64,000 nt of DNA from Mytilus edulis (GCF_963676685.1 NC_092348.1:30231386-30295385), one strand, 5' to 3'; shown: positions 34,701-47,343, numbered from the stretch's first letter. A program made the numbers and translations. The notes: generated from the sequence alone by a model not told the origin.

Positions 34701-35206
34701 CACCTCGGGCCGTCTATTTTCGAATTGAAGTCTCCCATTAAAATCACAGAACCAAATTCTTCGTAGACGGAAGACAGTTCGAACAGAAAATCTACTTCGT
34801 CACGGAAATACTCGTACGTTTGTGTTACTGCAGGTAAGTATAAAGAGAACACATAATACTTTTCACTGGTATATTTATTTCAATACCGATAATTCTGTCG
34901 GTGTTAACCTCAATTAAAGATGTGAACGGATAAATGTTTTTTGATATGAGTAATGCAACCCCGGAACGTCCTTTGCAGGTGAGTAATTCAGGATTAAGTT
35001 CATCAGTCCCTTTTGCAATTGAGATATAATTCTTATCAATCGAATCAAGGACATGTAACTAATAAGTACGTAGCCAATGTTCTGATAAGGCTTATACATT
35101 TACATGATTTATACATCCGAAGACTTTCAGCTAGGAACGGTATACACGAAAAAACACCTCTACAATTCCAACACATTAAATTAAGTTTTTCTTTAGCAAC
35201 AGTCAT
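31763..35206 (-). pseudogene. LINE ORF2 (endonuclease + reverse transcriptase), broken
   Basis: Pieces in order: MCWNCRG and LSEHW (endonuclease start, 35.0-35.2 kb), LPAVTQTYEYF and LMGDFNSKID (34.7 kb), SDHHPIS (34.5 kb), RT fingers SYRGISLVRSITKIFEKMV (33.5 kb), QADDIYLIA holding the ADD core (33.0 kb), and the C-terminal end LERTHRYVCKFIQGLP ... ERKLLFFGR (31.8-32.6 kb). At least five frame breaks separate them, so no functional enzyme remains. The ATG (35,204-35,206) overlaps the ORF1 stop. Confidence 0.8.
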
Positions 35207-36815
35207 TATGAAGGGTTTATAGAATGTTCACTGGCGAATTGCTCCCATGGTAACCATTGTTTCATGTAAATACCTTGGGACCAAAATTCTGGATGAGTTA
35301 TCAGATGTTCATCATCTGCTACAATATTGAGTTGAGAGGCGGCAGTACGTTTTACATGGTCTATTGAAATATCTTAAAAATGTCACACGTATATTCCGCT
35401 CGGAAAGAAAATATCGCATATTATCTTCAGAACTACATGATTTATCGATCCCGCCGATATAGACACGACTAACACGTCTACTTTTACGAGTGAAACCTTT
35501 AAAATCCGATGTTTTTGGGTTACATACTGATCTTGGAAAATGTACCGAAATACTGTTTGTGTCATTTGCTTGCATGTTCATTGTTTTGGATGAAGTTGAC
35601 ATGGTTCTAAATTTATTATCCGATTTAGATATTGTTTCTTGAGATACACGAATTCGATCGTGTTCAGGTAATATCGGACATGAAGTTGAAGTGCGAGGTG
35701 TGGTACAACAGATACAGATTTATCTGCGGCTGCTGCGTAAGTCATAACTTCACGTTTACTAGCTTGGAAGTTCTTCTCGACATTAACAACGCGTCTTCAT
35801 AATTCACTAGTGGATGTCATAGATGAATTAATTTTTGTCTGAAAATCCTCTTAAGCGGTATTGACGTCCTTTGCTTGGTCACTTAACAGAAGCAAATTCC
35901 AGTTGAGCGGATATCACTTATGTTTGTGATGCGTGATGCTTCGAAATTGAAACGGGTTTTTGTTTCCTTTGCAACAACAGATACTTTAGAGATTCTAGTT
36001 TCGCATTTCGAAATAGCCGTTGTGTTGTTTTCAATAACACGTTCGATTTCTTTTATTTTGTTGTTTGCTGAGCGCATTGTTTCCGTGGTATTCGAGTTAT
36101 CGTTAGCTAAATCTACTTGCTTTAGTGACACACTTTTAAGTTCCGATTTAACACATGCTAAACTTTCATTTAGTTTATTATTTTCAGTTCTAGCCAAATT
36201 TAGTTGATTTTGAATGTTATTCATGCCTTCCTTTTGCTTAGTGAAATCATCAATAAGTTTTACATTTCGTTTTTGTAAACTATCAATTTTACGCAGTAAA
36301 GCAGACTTGTCGTTCTCGCGGGCAATCTTTAATTCAATGATTAAACTTTCGACATGTATAAAAGTGTCTCGAATGGAATTATCTACAAACAGCTGCGGGG
36401 TAGATGTGACAAAGTCATCCACACAAGGAGTGTCCCTTATCGATGGTTTAGTGCTTAGAGCTTCTTTTAATTCATCGCAAACTTCGCCTTTAGTTGCAAG
36501 ACGGAGGGAAAAGCAATCACGACCAAGCTTATTTACCAATGGCTCGCCTTTCTTTGTTTTTGGTTGCATGCGTTTTTTCAAAATTGCAGATGCAAACGGA
36601 AAGTCCGGTCTTTGCTTTGCTATGACAAAATATTGTTATCGTAGTTGCTCTAGAGCTATTGCATCATTGTCACAAAATTGAACCAATCGGGTAACGAAAG
36701 TGTCTTTGGGTAGGCCATTAAATTGCTCTTCAATGCTCTGTAATATTAATTTCTTATGATCAGGGTCTTGGTTAGACATATTGGTAGACAGGGTATAATT
36801 AAACGGGTTTGCCAT
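35206..36815 (-). pseudogene. LINE ORF1 (coiled coil + RRM-like), broken
   Basis: Starts MANPFNYTL at 36,815 (or MSNQDPD at 36,779). An in-frame TAA after DAIALEQLR breaks it near 36,640, then it resumes with QYFVIAKQRPD. The middle is a long helix (IELKIARENDKSALLRK, NKIKEIERVIENN). After a frame break, VSRVYIGGI and NIRVTFLRYF look like the RRM-like fold common in LINE ORF1. Another frameshift precedes the end FWSQGIYMKQW. RNA-binding chaperone by analogy; not functional here. Confidence 0.7.
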
Positions 36816-37634
36816 ATGGTCGCTTTGAGAACCAAGAAATTGTCTGACGATGTCTTCTGAGCTATTTGATGTAATTTCCGTATCAAAGTTATTTTGTATA
36901 TAAGTATTTTGACTGTAGAGAACAGGGTTGTAATTCAGTGTATATCAAGTCTTGTTCATTGTTTACACTTTTGTCACCGTTCATTTTGAATAGACAATCT
37001 AACGGGTGGATTAATATGGAAAGCCAACAGGGTCAAAATTCTTAATTCGTAACTTGTAGTTGTGTAATTTCATAATTCGTAATGCGTAAATTGTCAGTTT
37101 GTAACTTGTATATTTGTAATTTCAAAATTGTTAATTCGTAAATTGTCAATTTGTAACTTGTAACTGTGTGATTTCAAAATTCTTTATCGGTAAATTGTCA
37201 ATTTGTATATTGATGCTTTGTATTAAACTTGTAACTTGTCGATTCGTGAAATGTCGATGTGTGAAATGTCAAAGTGTTAAATGTTGTCGTTGTTGTATTA
37301 TGCTAACGATCATTATGACGACAGATGGCGCTCGGTTTCTTCTTCGTGTTCATAAGCCATCTGTAAGTAGGAGCACCTTCATATGGCGTATATACCTAGT
37401 AATTTAAATCAATTATGTTCACCAAATGCCGCAAAAAGAATGCATTTTTACAGGATCCAAGTTATGTTTCGTTTAATGAAGACTACAGGTGGCGTTTCTT
37501 TTAAGCGGGAACTATAGGTAAATACATCCCGAATAGTTCAGTCCCTCCACGTAATCGATCTCTCCTAATTGCAAGATTAATGAAATAGTCGTTTGTCAGC
37601 GGAATAAAACGACATAATTATTTAAGTAAATACG

Positions 37635-37830
37635 ATAAGGAGATGTGTTAACAAACCGTATGATTGCCAATGGGGACAACTATCCACCAAAGTTCAAATG
37701 AAGTCGAAATAATTAAGCAAGTATAGGCAACTTACGGCCTCCAACAATGCCGAGAATTACTAATACCATATATAGTCGTCTATAAAAGGCTACATCATTT
37801 ATACTTGAAATCCCAGGTACTAGTAATAAA
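37635..37830 (+). repeat. Family A-related copy (diverged)
   Basis: 'aaggagatgtgttaac...', 'gtatgattgccaatggggac', 'ttacggcctccaacaatg', 'gtcgtctataaaaggctac'. A more distant subfamily, nested in the foldback element. Confidence 0.6.
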
Positions 37831-38739
37831 CGATTTTTGTTAATCCTTAAACGCTCGATCGGACCATTTTATTCTGACAGGATGGGATAGGGCTGCCAGA
37901 TATAAATATATATTAATATACATTTTGTACATGCCAACTAAACTATAATTCTTGTCACGAAGCTTAAGAAATTCTCGCTACCTGATTTTTCGTTCTATAA
38001 AAATTTACAACCAAACAGACCAAAATGTTCCCCTATCCCTCTCAACTGCTGCTTAACTCACAGTACTCTCGGTAAGATCCCCAACCGGTGCCACCCCTAG
38101 CTCCTTATAGCCCGGCAACCCGACCAAATCTAATATTTCGTCGATTGGACCGTTTATTAACCGAGTTGATTCACTTTCTAATTTTTTTGAAATTTGCATT
38201 TCATATGAAATTCAAAATAACTTGCAATGAGTTGGTAACAATATTAATATTTCCCGCCAGTATGTCAAGCAATGACGTTAATGACAAACCATGTTGTATT
38301 CCGCCTGGCTCTTCTGCCGAGCAGTAAGCCAGGACCACAGGCTACCCTTTTACTCTTCAAAATGACCAAAAACGTACCCCCCCCCCCCCCCGGGGGCCAA
38401 ACCCCAAATCATGTGCAAAGATTATCATGGAAAAATACAATTAGGGTAAGCATATGCATATTGGAGATAATTGCTTCTGGCATGCAAATGGCGAGATGGT
38501 GAAAAATCTTTGACAAGTCAAAGGGGTAGGGTGTCACTTTGGCTAAAAGTGGGTGAAGGTTACGTGTTTAGTAAAAAAACCAGTTTCATAGTTTTACGAC
38601 ATTGGTAATTGACAAAATATTTAGAGGGGACACCTCCTAGTATATTTCGATCTTTTACCATGATCATGTTTATCTAGGAATACTTTGTGGATACCACTAC
38701 TGGCTTTAATACAATGGTAGAGAGAGCGCGCCGTCGATG

Positions 38740-39385
38740 TATTGACGGTGCACGAGAGCAGTTTCTTATCATGAACGCCTGTCAACACTCGATGTGAGCA
38801 CTACAATGTCTTCAAGGTGGTTCCACTTGATTATTAGTACTGTTTTAAAGGAAAATGAGTTAGACTGTTGTGGTATTTTTCTCGTTGAGATCTTAAAACA
38901 CTTTCTGTAGTTCTTGACCTGTTTTTTCACAACATTTCTTGACTGGTAATTGTTAAATCCCTTGGCAGCAATTGTTCTTTTTGGACGAACTTTTTTTAAT
39001 TGTCTGGTTCTATAGCAGAAACCACCCCTCAACCACCTTGTACAGAAATATAAGCTTCTGGCTTGAGCGTATTGTCTGTATGTGAAGTGTAGTTTCAGTT
39101 TTGTGAGCGTTTTTGAGACGCAACCGTCTTCTCCGGATTTGTAGTTTACTGTTATAAATTTTGCAGGTTGTCGCTGTATTCTTTCAAGCTTGTTGATGTT
39201 CGTAGATGTGTAGGGGTCCCATACTATTGACTATAACCCATTGTTGACCTGACCAGTGAAATATATGCGGTTTCCTTGCATTCCGACAATATCTCAAATT
39301 TCTTATCAGGATTCCTAGGCTAGTGTTGAGTTGGCCTTCTTGGCTACGTTGCAAATATGGTAGGCCATTTAAGGTCCCCATTTAG
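38740..39385 (-). pseudogene. LINE 3' fragment (CR1/Rex-like RT tail)
   Basis: Two open pieces: LGILIRNLRYC (39,250-39,320), from the thumb after RT, and RPKRTIAAKGFNNY ... NSFSFKTVLIIKWNHLED (38,770-39,030), matching the common LINE end 'NSFFPRTV..WNHL'. Frames are broken between them. A 5'-truncated, old insertion inside the foldback element. Confidence 0.65.
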
Positions 39386-40424
39386 TTTTCTGGTTCCTTA
39401 AGATTTTATTACAAAATATTGCATATTCAATACAGTTTTGGTATAAAGTATACATTAACTAAGCCACGGTGACTCATTTAAAATAATTTTTCATCCAATT
39501 TGTTATGCAAAGTACAAATATTATATAAAACATTTGTTATCTTCATTACTCAAGAGCCAAATTTCAAATAAAGCTTGTTCGTACATTAAATAAATCATTA
39601 GATAATTACATTCTTTTCTGAAATTCTAATATTGAGCTTATAATATTAAGAAATAAAGGGTGTTTACCCGTTTCTCCCATCATACATTCAGTCAAATATT
39701 TGCACCCGAAAACACTGATATAAGTATGAATTTACCAGCTCCGTCTTATATTTCATGTAATTCGTTTAATTTTGACCCGGTCAAATATTAAGAAGAAACA
39801 TCCGGCCAAATGACAGTAATATAAGTTGATAAGGAAGCCCTTTCCAGCGACACATCTGTATATACCTTAATACCGTGAGGAAGCGACACACCCTCCCAAG
39901 TTTGGTGACGAGTACAGTAAACATAATATATGTTTATTCGAGGTCACCTCTATATAAAACTGAGTCCCTGGTAGACATGCCATATAAAACAAACAATATA
40001 TTGTATGTCTATTTGTTTTCTATTATATGTATGTGCTGTATATAATTGATTTAAATTAGTTAGGTATATATTCCATATGGAGGTGCTCCTACTTACAGAA
40101 GAAGAAACCAAGCGCCATCTGTCGTCATAATGATCGTTAGCATAATACAACGACAACATTTAACACTTTGACATTTCACGCATCGACATTTCACGAATCG
40201 ACAAGTTACAAGTTACAAAGCATCAATATACAAATTTACAATTTACCGATAAAGAATTTTGAAATCACACAGTTACAAGTTACAAATTGACAATTTACGA
40301 ATTAACAATTTTGAAATTACAAATATACAAGTTACAAACTGACAATTTACGCATTACGAATTATGAAATTACACAACTACAAGTTACGAATTAAGAATTA
40401 TGACCCCGTTGGCTTTCCATAGAT

Positions 40425-41265
40425 TAAAACAGTTCACTACTCATTACTTTACACATTGACAAAGTCTGCGTTGTCGATCTATTAATTTTAAAGTTGTATT
40501 TCTTATCATAAAAGGTGAAAATATTGTGTTTGTACAAAATTGTTCTTTCTCACCAAATATGTTGACGAAATTCCTTGTAGAAAGGTTCAAAAACACAAGA
40601 AAATTCTCCGAGCAAATTATCCCACATCCAACCTCAAGGGAGATAATTCGGTGAAAGTTGTTGGGTTCATTTGTATCTGACGTTGGGTGTAAGCAATCTT
40701 CAGTAGTGGAAAGAATCTTGTGATAATGTCTTCTTACTTCTCTTGTAAAAGTGCAAAGAATAGCGGAAACATCTCTCCTTAAACAAGTGCGTGTAGAATG
40801 TAGATTGTAGATTGACGTATACCTCTGTTGTTTGTCAAAACTAAATGCAATACTTCTAAATTTATTTATTTGTTTACAAAGATTTGTTTTAAAGAATATG
40901 GTATTGGTATATGTTATATAAATAAACGACACATTATACATATTCATATCTCAGAAAATTTATATTATTCAATCAACATTGCATTAATCTAATGCTTTTA
41001 AAAAAACAGACATTTTATAAATTGATATCAAATTGTTGCTAGCTACAAGATATATACTATAGTATGATTTGTGTCTGTTCAATCATTACTGAAAGTGAAA
41101 TCATGTATCCATGTCAATACTTGGTTTATTTTATTTCCGACTTTACATTTAGGGGAACAAATACCGGGGTAGTCGTCACGTCATTTTTAGTCATAAAGTT
41201 TAAAGAGTCTTTGTAAGTAAGACAAATTAAATAACACTATCACTCTATGATGTGATGATATACTA
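40425..41265. other. No gene recognised
   Basis: Flank of the foldback element. One minus-strand frame of 167 codons (40,444-40,947) has no domain, composition bias or splice context that would support it. Confidence 0.4.
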
Positions 41266-41269
41266 TTGT

Positions 41270-41612
41270 TTCAGAAAAGAGAGAAGGTTTGGTTTCAATA
41301 GAACGTTTAATCCCGTTGCAACTGTTTGCACCGGTCCTAAGTCAGGAATCTGAAATTCAGTGGTTGTCGTCTGTTTATGTGGTTCATAAGTGTGTCTCGT
41401 TTTTTGATTTTATATTGACTTTTGGTTTTCCCGTTTGAGTGGTTTTGCACCAGTATTTTTTGGGGCCCTTTACAGCTTGCTGTTTGATGTGGACCAAAGG
41501 TCCGTGTTGAAGGCCGTACCTTGACCTATACTGCTTTACTTTTATAAATTGTTACTAGGATGTAGAGTTGTCTCATTGCATGGCACTCATACCACATCTT
41601 CGTATATCTATA
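41270..41612 (-). repeat. Family A copy, long form
   Basis: Reverse copy that includes the distal part ('gcaccggtcctaagtcagga') and the start ('tgttgaaggccgtaccttga', then 'actcataccacatcttc'). It shows that the 'cctgacttaggacaggtgca' block belongs to family A. Confidence 0.7.
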
Positions 41613-42399
41613 TATGGAGGATATTATCGTGCACTAAAGTTTTGCTTCATATCTATATTTTCGTTAATACGTTATACGCATTTATGTTCAATTGTGTTCA
41701 AACACAGTTATGGGGGACAGATTGTACAGATTGTTCCTAATTTCGATTGTGGCATATTCACAGACGGTAAATTATCATGCATCTGTATTTTTTCTTTGTT
41801 ACCTTCTTTGTCTATTCTTAATTTAAGTTTTTTAAATTATCGTCGTAATATGACATAGTTAACCATTTGCAAACAGACGTAACAAATTATAAGATCTAGA
41901 TACTCTTGAAATGTTTCCACCAGTCGCAAGGATTACACCACGAAACCAACACTCAGTAGTATAAAAATGTGAATAAAGTTTAACTCCATGGTGTCCTCAA
42001 TAGACACCAGCTGTCGTCATTGAATTACATTGATATATGATGTATCCGGCAAAAATCGTTTTGGACGAAATAAAAAGTATAAAGATTGATAATTATACCT
42101 CTCATTCATAAATCTTTATTTGATTTGAAAACTAATTCCGACTAATTTGTGGACAAGGAACACTTCCTTCTCTTCCTTTTTTAAGTAGGAGGCGTTGTTA
42201 TTCACATTTTATAGTTGTCTTTGAAAATGTTTAATTTATTAGTGGTATGAATTTTGTTCCTGATAATTGTGTAAATTTTCTTTTGTTGTTGTGCATTGTT
42301 GTCTCCATATTTGAAAAATAAACCTGTCAACTTATTTGTTCAGTGGACTGATATAATAGATAACGTTCAGTATAACATAAATAAGTCGATGTCTTTTTT
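41613..42399. other. No gene recognised
   Basis: AT-rich, short frames only. No repeat boundaries that I can place. Confidence 0.45.
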
Positions 42400-42502
42400 T
42401 GACATTTTTAGCTACCTATTATTTGCTCTTGTTTTGTTCATCCATTGTTTTCCTTATAATGAAACTTTATGCGACTATTATACAGATGAGAGGTTTTGCT
42501 AG
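42400..42502 (+). repeat. Family C repeat, left half
   Basis: 'ataatgaaactttatgcgac' and 'attatacagatgagaggttt', ending 'tgctag'. It continues as the right half at 44,625 after a 2.1-kb insertion. Confidence 0.75.
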
Positions 42503-42503
42503 A

Positions 42504-44625
42504 TACCAGTCTTGTATTACAACTCCAGTTTCCGGTGCATGTCAAAACATGGAGGGAAACAAAATAGTGCCTTTTTTTCTGATTTTTTTTCTGAGCTCAA
42601 TTTTTTCTGTTTGATTGAAGGTTTATGCCAAATTGAAACATATATATAGACTTTAAAAAAATCTTGCATCTTTTGGGGGATAACAATCCAGAAAAGTGGA
42701 AGGATATCATGTTTACTGGAAGTGGTGCGGCCTAGTAAAAACAGCAAACAGAAAGTAGAAAAATAATGGTTTGAGTTCAGGGTTACGTAACTTTTTATTC
42801 TTCGTGGCAAGACACACTTTTTGTTCTCGATTAAATCACAATTTCACATTTGTACATACATGATATGAACATGAATGGTTTTTTCTATGTAGCATTTTTT
42901 TTATTTCAAAGATCAGCTGTTTAACATGTAAGCCTATGGAGCAGTCAATTACAAGACTGCAACCTGCATAGGGTAATTTTTTCATATGTTCACTGCAAGG
43001 AAGTAGCTCATGTGGACTTTTGTGTGCCCAGAATGATAAAACATCATGATTTAAGGACTTTTAAAGAGAAAAAAATCATGGGGTATCAAGTTACACTGAA
43101 AAAACTGAAATTATGTAATAATTATGCTTTTTTACACTGGACACCATTCAAAAGTATTTATAGATATAAAGCACAACAGTTTGAGGCAAATTGAGATTTT
43201 GATGGTATCACATACATGATTTTCAATTAAAAAAAACATAGACATATTTTATTCCCCATGAAATCTTCTTCTTGTGATGAAAATTCTAGTTGCACAGTTT
43301 TATTGAAAATGAGTGCAATGTTGAAGAGACGGCTACATACAAAAGTAATATTTTTCTTTAGGGTTAATATGTTTATGGCTCAATTGTTAACATTTAGGTA
43401 GAATATGTATGAAATGAACTTTTGGTGAAAAGATTTAAAAAAAATGTTCATTTTTCATGAGTCTATACTTCTTTTCCTGAGTCTATACTTCTTTTCCTGT
43501 CTGCGGCACTGCATGGTTAATTGAAATTTCTATATTTGGGTTAAAAAAAATTTTAAAAAGTAGAATTTTTCTAAAACTATCCTTCTTGACAAGGATTTTT
43601 GTGATTAGGTGTGACAAATAATCAATATTCTTACCAAAAACACTAACTTGAAGTATTCATTTTGTTTTTTCTTGAATTTTATTTCAAATTTTATATGCAT
43701 TGGTGTGTCAAGTACAGTATAAAAACCATAATACAGTAGGCATGTATAAAGACCAGTATAGTCAAAAAAGAGAAAGGTATGGTCTTTCTTGTGTTCAGAT
43801 AGTTGTATTGTAGTAAATTCTTCAATATGAAAAAGTTTTGGGTAGTTCTTCAATTTTGACTTAAACAAGAGGCCCACTTGGGTAGATTTCATTGAAAAAA
43901 GGGGGAGGGGTAAACTATTGAATGTGCTTCAATCAAACAGAAGGAAAAAAATAAAAATAATAGATAAGAATACTCTTCTAGCTTCACAGTATCCAAATTT
44001 TGCCTGTTTTCAGAAAGGGGTACTTCTTTAATAGTGGGGTTATTTTTATTAATACAGCCAAACAGTTCTTTGAATAGCATTTTTTATGTTCAAATATGGC
44101 TACTTAATGAAACTAAGTAAATGATTTATTTTTTTAAGACATGTCATTATTGTTATAGGTACCAGTCTTGTATTACAACTCCAGTTTCCGGTGCATGTCA
44201 AAACATGGAGGGAAACAAAATAGTGCCTTTTTTTCTGAATTTTTTTCTGAACTCAATTTTTTCTGTTTGATTATAGGTTTATGCTGAATTGAAACATATA
44301 TATAGACTTTAAAAAAATCTTGCATCTTTTGGGGGATATCAATCCAGGAAAGTGGAAGGATATCATGTTTACTGGAAGTGGTGCGGCCTAGTAAAAACAG
44401 CAAACAGAAAGTAGAAAAATAATGTTTTGACTTCAGGATTACGTAACTTTTTATTCTTCGTGACAAGACCCACTTTTTTTCGATTAAATCACAATTTCAC
44501 ATTAGTACATACATGATATGAACATGAATTTTTTTTTCTATGTAGCATTTTTATTTTTTTTTATTTCAAAGATCAGCTGTTTAACATGTAAGCCTATGGA
44601 GCAGTCAATTACAAGACTGCAACCT
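42504..44625 (+). mobile_element. Composite element: two 465-bp direct repeats around 1.2 kb
   Basis: Direct repeats at 42,504-42,965 and 44,160-44,625 are over 95% identical. Each starts near ACCAGTCTTGTA and ends near TACAAGACTGCAACC, so each also has its own imperfect inverted ends. The whole unit splits a family C copy between 'gctag' (ending 42,502) and 'tataa' (from 44,625), which fixes it as one insertion. The 1.19-kb interior is non-coding, with a 22-bp tandem duplication near 43,460. No TG...CA ends, primer-binding site or polypurine tract, so an LTR element is not favoured. Confidence 0.75.
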
Positions 44626-44870
44626 ATAAGACCTGGTTGAATCCACCATTTTTTGCATTAAAAAAGCCTGTACCAAGTCAGGAATATGACAGTTGTTATC
44701 CATTCATTTGATGTGTTTGAGCTTTTAATATTGCCATTTTATTTGACACTTTCCGTTTTGAATTTTCTTCAGAGTTCAGTTTTTTTGTTATTTTACTTTT
44801 TGATGCAATATAAAGAGCAAATTATTTGCAAGCAAGCAACAGTAGTTTTTAGAATAAGTTTTTTTTTTAT
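44625..44870 (+). repeat. Family C repeat, right half
   Basis: 'tataagacctggttgaatcc', 'gcctgtaccaagtcaggaat' and 'ctttccgttttgaattttc'. Collinear with 31,500-31,565 after the split. Confidence 0.75.
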
Positions 44871-44879
44871 ATATAAAAG

Positions 44880-46277
44880 TGTTTAACCCCTTATGTTATA
44901 CTTTTGAGCGTTTGCTACAAAACGATATGATGACGTAGTACACATACTATGAGGACTGACAGTAATCTAACCACTTTGGAAATTTTAAGATATCGTTTAT
45001 GAAAAAAATGCTGCAAAATATCATCTTATCATTAGATCAGAAATCGACAGAATATATTTGTATATTTGCTCATGATGATTATAACTTTTGTTTCCAAAGA
45101 GTAGAAGCGACCTTTAACATATAATCAGGATGAAGAAATAAGTATAATACTACGCATATCATAGAGGTTTTTGAATGTTAGCATTACATTGTGATCTTCG
45201 TTGGTCCTGTTTTAAAGTCATCGAATTTCATCGCAAGTGATTTTACCACTTCTAAATCAGAGAACAGAAAAAGATTCAACATAAAACACACCCTGTATAA
45301 CATAACATATTCATTTATATGTATTTTGTAATGCTCTCTTTTAAAATTTGGGGCTAACCAAATAAACTTGATAATTGATTAAATATAGTACATTTCAACC
45401 TGTATGAAATAAACATAAATATATAACACTAACTAATAAGAAATAACTAGCAATTATAGAGTAACCCAAAAATACCAACAACTTGTCCATGTTATTCTTA
45501 TTTTAAACTGTATAACACCTTATTCCGAGGTTAGTAAGGGGATAGTGAGGATGGACCACACATATGTGTAACCCTGTCACACTCGGTATGCTCCTGAACA
45601 GTATTAGGAGCATTATATTTTAGTTCCTAACGTCGCTTTTGGTCTGCAATATTTATTTGCCTTCATTGCCTTTAGCGTGTCGTCCCATTTGTTTGTCCTT
45701 TGCAACAGTTTGGTTAATTATTGTTGTTAACAAATCATATCGGATAAAAAGATGAACAATTCAACATACATTCCAGAATACCATCTACATAGATCTATTG
45801 ACATCCAAATTCATGTTATACTTAATAATTAAGTGATTTATAAAGTGCATTTCAAATTGAATGAAACTGACATAAATTAAAAATAAAGTGATTTTTTCCG
45901 TTTACCCTTAACATATATATTAAGATAAATAAGATTTGTTCTTAAATACTTATCACGTAGAGGGAAGTATACAAAATTTCAATTGTTAACATATGAGGTG
46001 ATCAATATCGACTAGACGGCCAACTCTTGGTGCAAAATATAACAAAAAAATCACATATTATTAATACAAATGTACCTAGCATTTTTGATAAAAAGCCCAA
46101 ATTTCATATTTTTCTCTAAATATTGTTCACATTTTAGTTCACCAGAACCGATCAATTGAACGAGTTCTTTTTATCACTTGTATGTCGACCGTTGAATTTT
46201 ACGAATTCTTTCTCCTCTCTGTCAATTGTAACTACAAATGGTCACACTCATAAATGGGGTATTCACAAAATAGGAAG
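44880..46277. other. No gene recognised
   Basis: AT-rich intergenic sequence; no exon, repeat boundary or RNA gene identified. Confidence 0.5.
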
Positions 46278-46580
46278 AACCATGGTGTAGTGATTAGCAT
46301 ATCGGACTACAACCACCAATGTTCGTGGTTCCATCCCTTTTCCTGGGGGAAAGTCATGAGAACCGAATTTTCGGCTGTCCATGGACACAATTTGCGAGTA
46401 TGATCTTGAGAAACGATTATAGTCCGTCAGAAGGTGTGGATAAATGACTGACCCTTGTTAGGAGAGAGCAATATCTCCTGCACGCAAAATACACCCTTAT
46501 AGATTTCGAAAAAGAGCAGGTTGATGTCGCTACAAGGCAGCATTCGCACCACTAAAGTAGAAAGGGATTGATATAAGAAG
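46278..46580 (+). repeat. tRNA-derived SINE
   Basis: Promoter-like head: A-box-like TGGTGTAGTGATTAG (near 46,284) and B-box-like GTGGTTCCATCCC (near 46,326), about 40 bp apart. A ~230-bp body and an AT-rich end follow. It does not fold as a functional tRNA (the anticodon arm is disrupted). Confidence 0.65.
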
Positions 46581-47340
46581 TAATAACTTATTTCCCATTC
46601 CACTATAAATGAATATATTTAAACTAATTAAAAAAAAAAGGTGAAATATAGAAGTTTTGAAATCACCATAGATAGATAAATAGCTCTAAAATGTTAACAA
46701 TGTTGAAGTTGACCTGCCGTTTATTAATACCTAATTGTCAGTCTACATAATATGGGTATTATTGCCATTATAACATAAACGAACAAATATCGGGACACCT
46801 GATGCGCATTGTGACACTAAATGTTTTTTCAGTGATGCCGGAAGCCAACACATATTGTAATATCTGAAATATAGTACAAATGACCTTAGATAAAGCCAAA
46901 TCAGGACGATAAGGAATCAGAGCTTTTCATGAGGGATATATATTCATATATTTAAAAACAATATCAAATATATAGCGGAAAATAGAATTAAAGGATACTG
47001 GTAACTTCGTTTCATTCATCGAAAGAAGTTCCTGATATTCATTTTTCGGTGCCTTTATTTTAATAATTTTTTAATTTTGTTATTTAAGTATCTCAGACTT
47101 TCAAACCGACTCATCAAACAGAAGTTACTTGTATGTAAACGCACTACCTGATTGATTCGAGTTTTAGTTTTGTCATCACAAAAACTTTCTTTCATCGATA
47201 TATATTTCTCTAATTTGTACTCGATTTTCCCCTGGTTTGACCTGTTATACGTTAAAGATAAATCAACGTGTGGTTTGTTTGATCTCAGTTCTTCATTGGT
47301 CAAAATTCGATTCTGACATGCATCAAACTTGAAATTCCTA
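46581..47340. other. No gene recognised
   Basis: AT-rich. A minus-strand frame of 82 codons (47,055-47,303) is hydrophilic but shows no domain or splice signals. Confidence 0.4.
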
Positions 47341-47343
47341 TTA

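Larger units (their letters stand above)
31562..36815 (-). mobile_element. Degraded two-ORF non-LTR retrotransposon
   Basis: Minus-strand LINE with an ORF1 (coiled coil plus RRM-like end), an ORF2 (endonuclease plus reverse transcriptase), and a 3' end reading AATAAAG followed by a (TA)n tail (31,562-31,580). Many frameshifts and stops. The 5' UTR may extend to about 37,010, where the foldback element begins. Clade not assigned; it differs from the CR1/L2-like LINE at 4.7-8.1 kb in having a separate ORF1 and no PHD finger. Confidence 0.8.
37017..40419. mobile_element. Foldback element with ~400-bp inverted arms
   Basis: Arms 37,017-37,416 and about 40,040-40,419 are over 90% inverted copies beginning TGGAAAGCCAAC. 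They contain a degenerate direct repeat of roughly 45 bp ('gtaaattgtcaatttgtaac', 'gtaatttcaaaatt'). Flanked by TA on both sides (37,015-37,016 and 40,420-40,421). The interior holds a family A-like copy, a C-run and a LINE tail, but no transposase. The left arm has one ~16-bp insertion. Confidence 0.85.

Noticed and set aside
40444-40947. Minus-strand open frame of 167 codons
   Set aside because: No recognisable domain, signal, membrane span or splice signals, and unremarkable composition; it borders the foldback element. Kept only as a low-probability possibility.
42517-44466. 97-codon minus-strand frames present in both 465-bp repeats (42,517-42,810 and 44,173-44,466)
   Set aside because: Their similarity reflects recent duplication of the repeat; the sequence has no domain and an AT-rich, low-complexity character.
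42504-44625. Classical LTR retrotransposon
   Set aside because: Direct terminal repeats are present, but TG...CA ends, primer-binding site, polypurine tract and gag/pol are absent.
46278-46360. Genuine tRNA gene
   Set aside because: Box-like elements only; the cloverleaf cannot be completed and a ~230-bp SINE body follows.
47055-47303. 82-codon hydrophilic minus-strand frame
   Set aside because: Could be an exon of a divergent gene, but no acceptor/donor pair or domain supports it.
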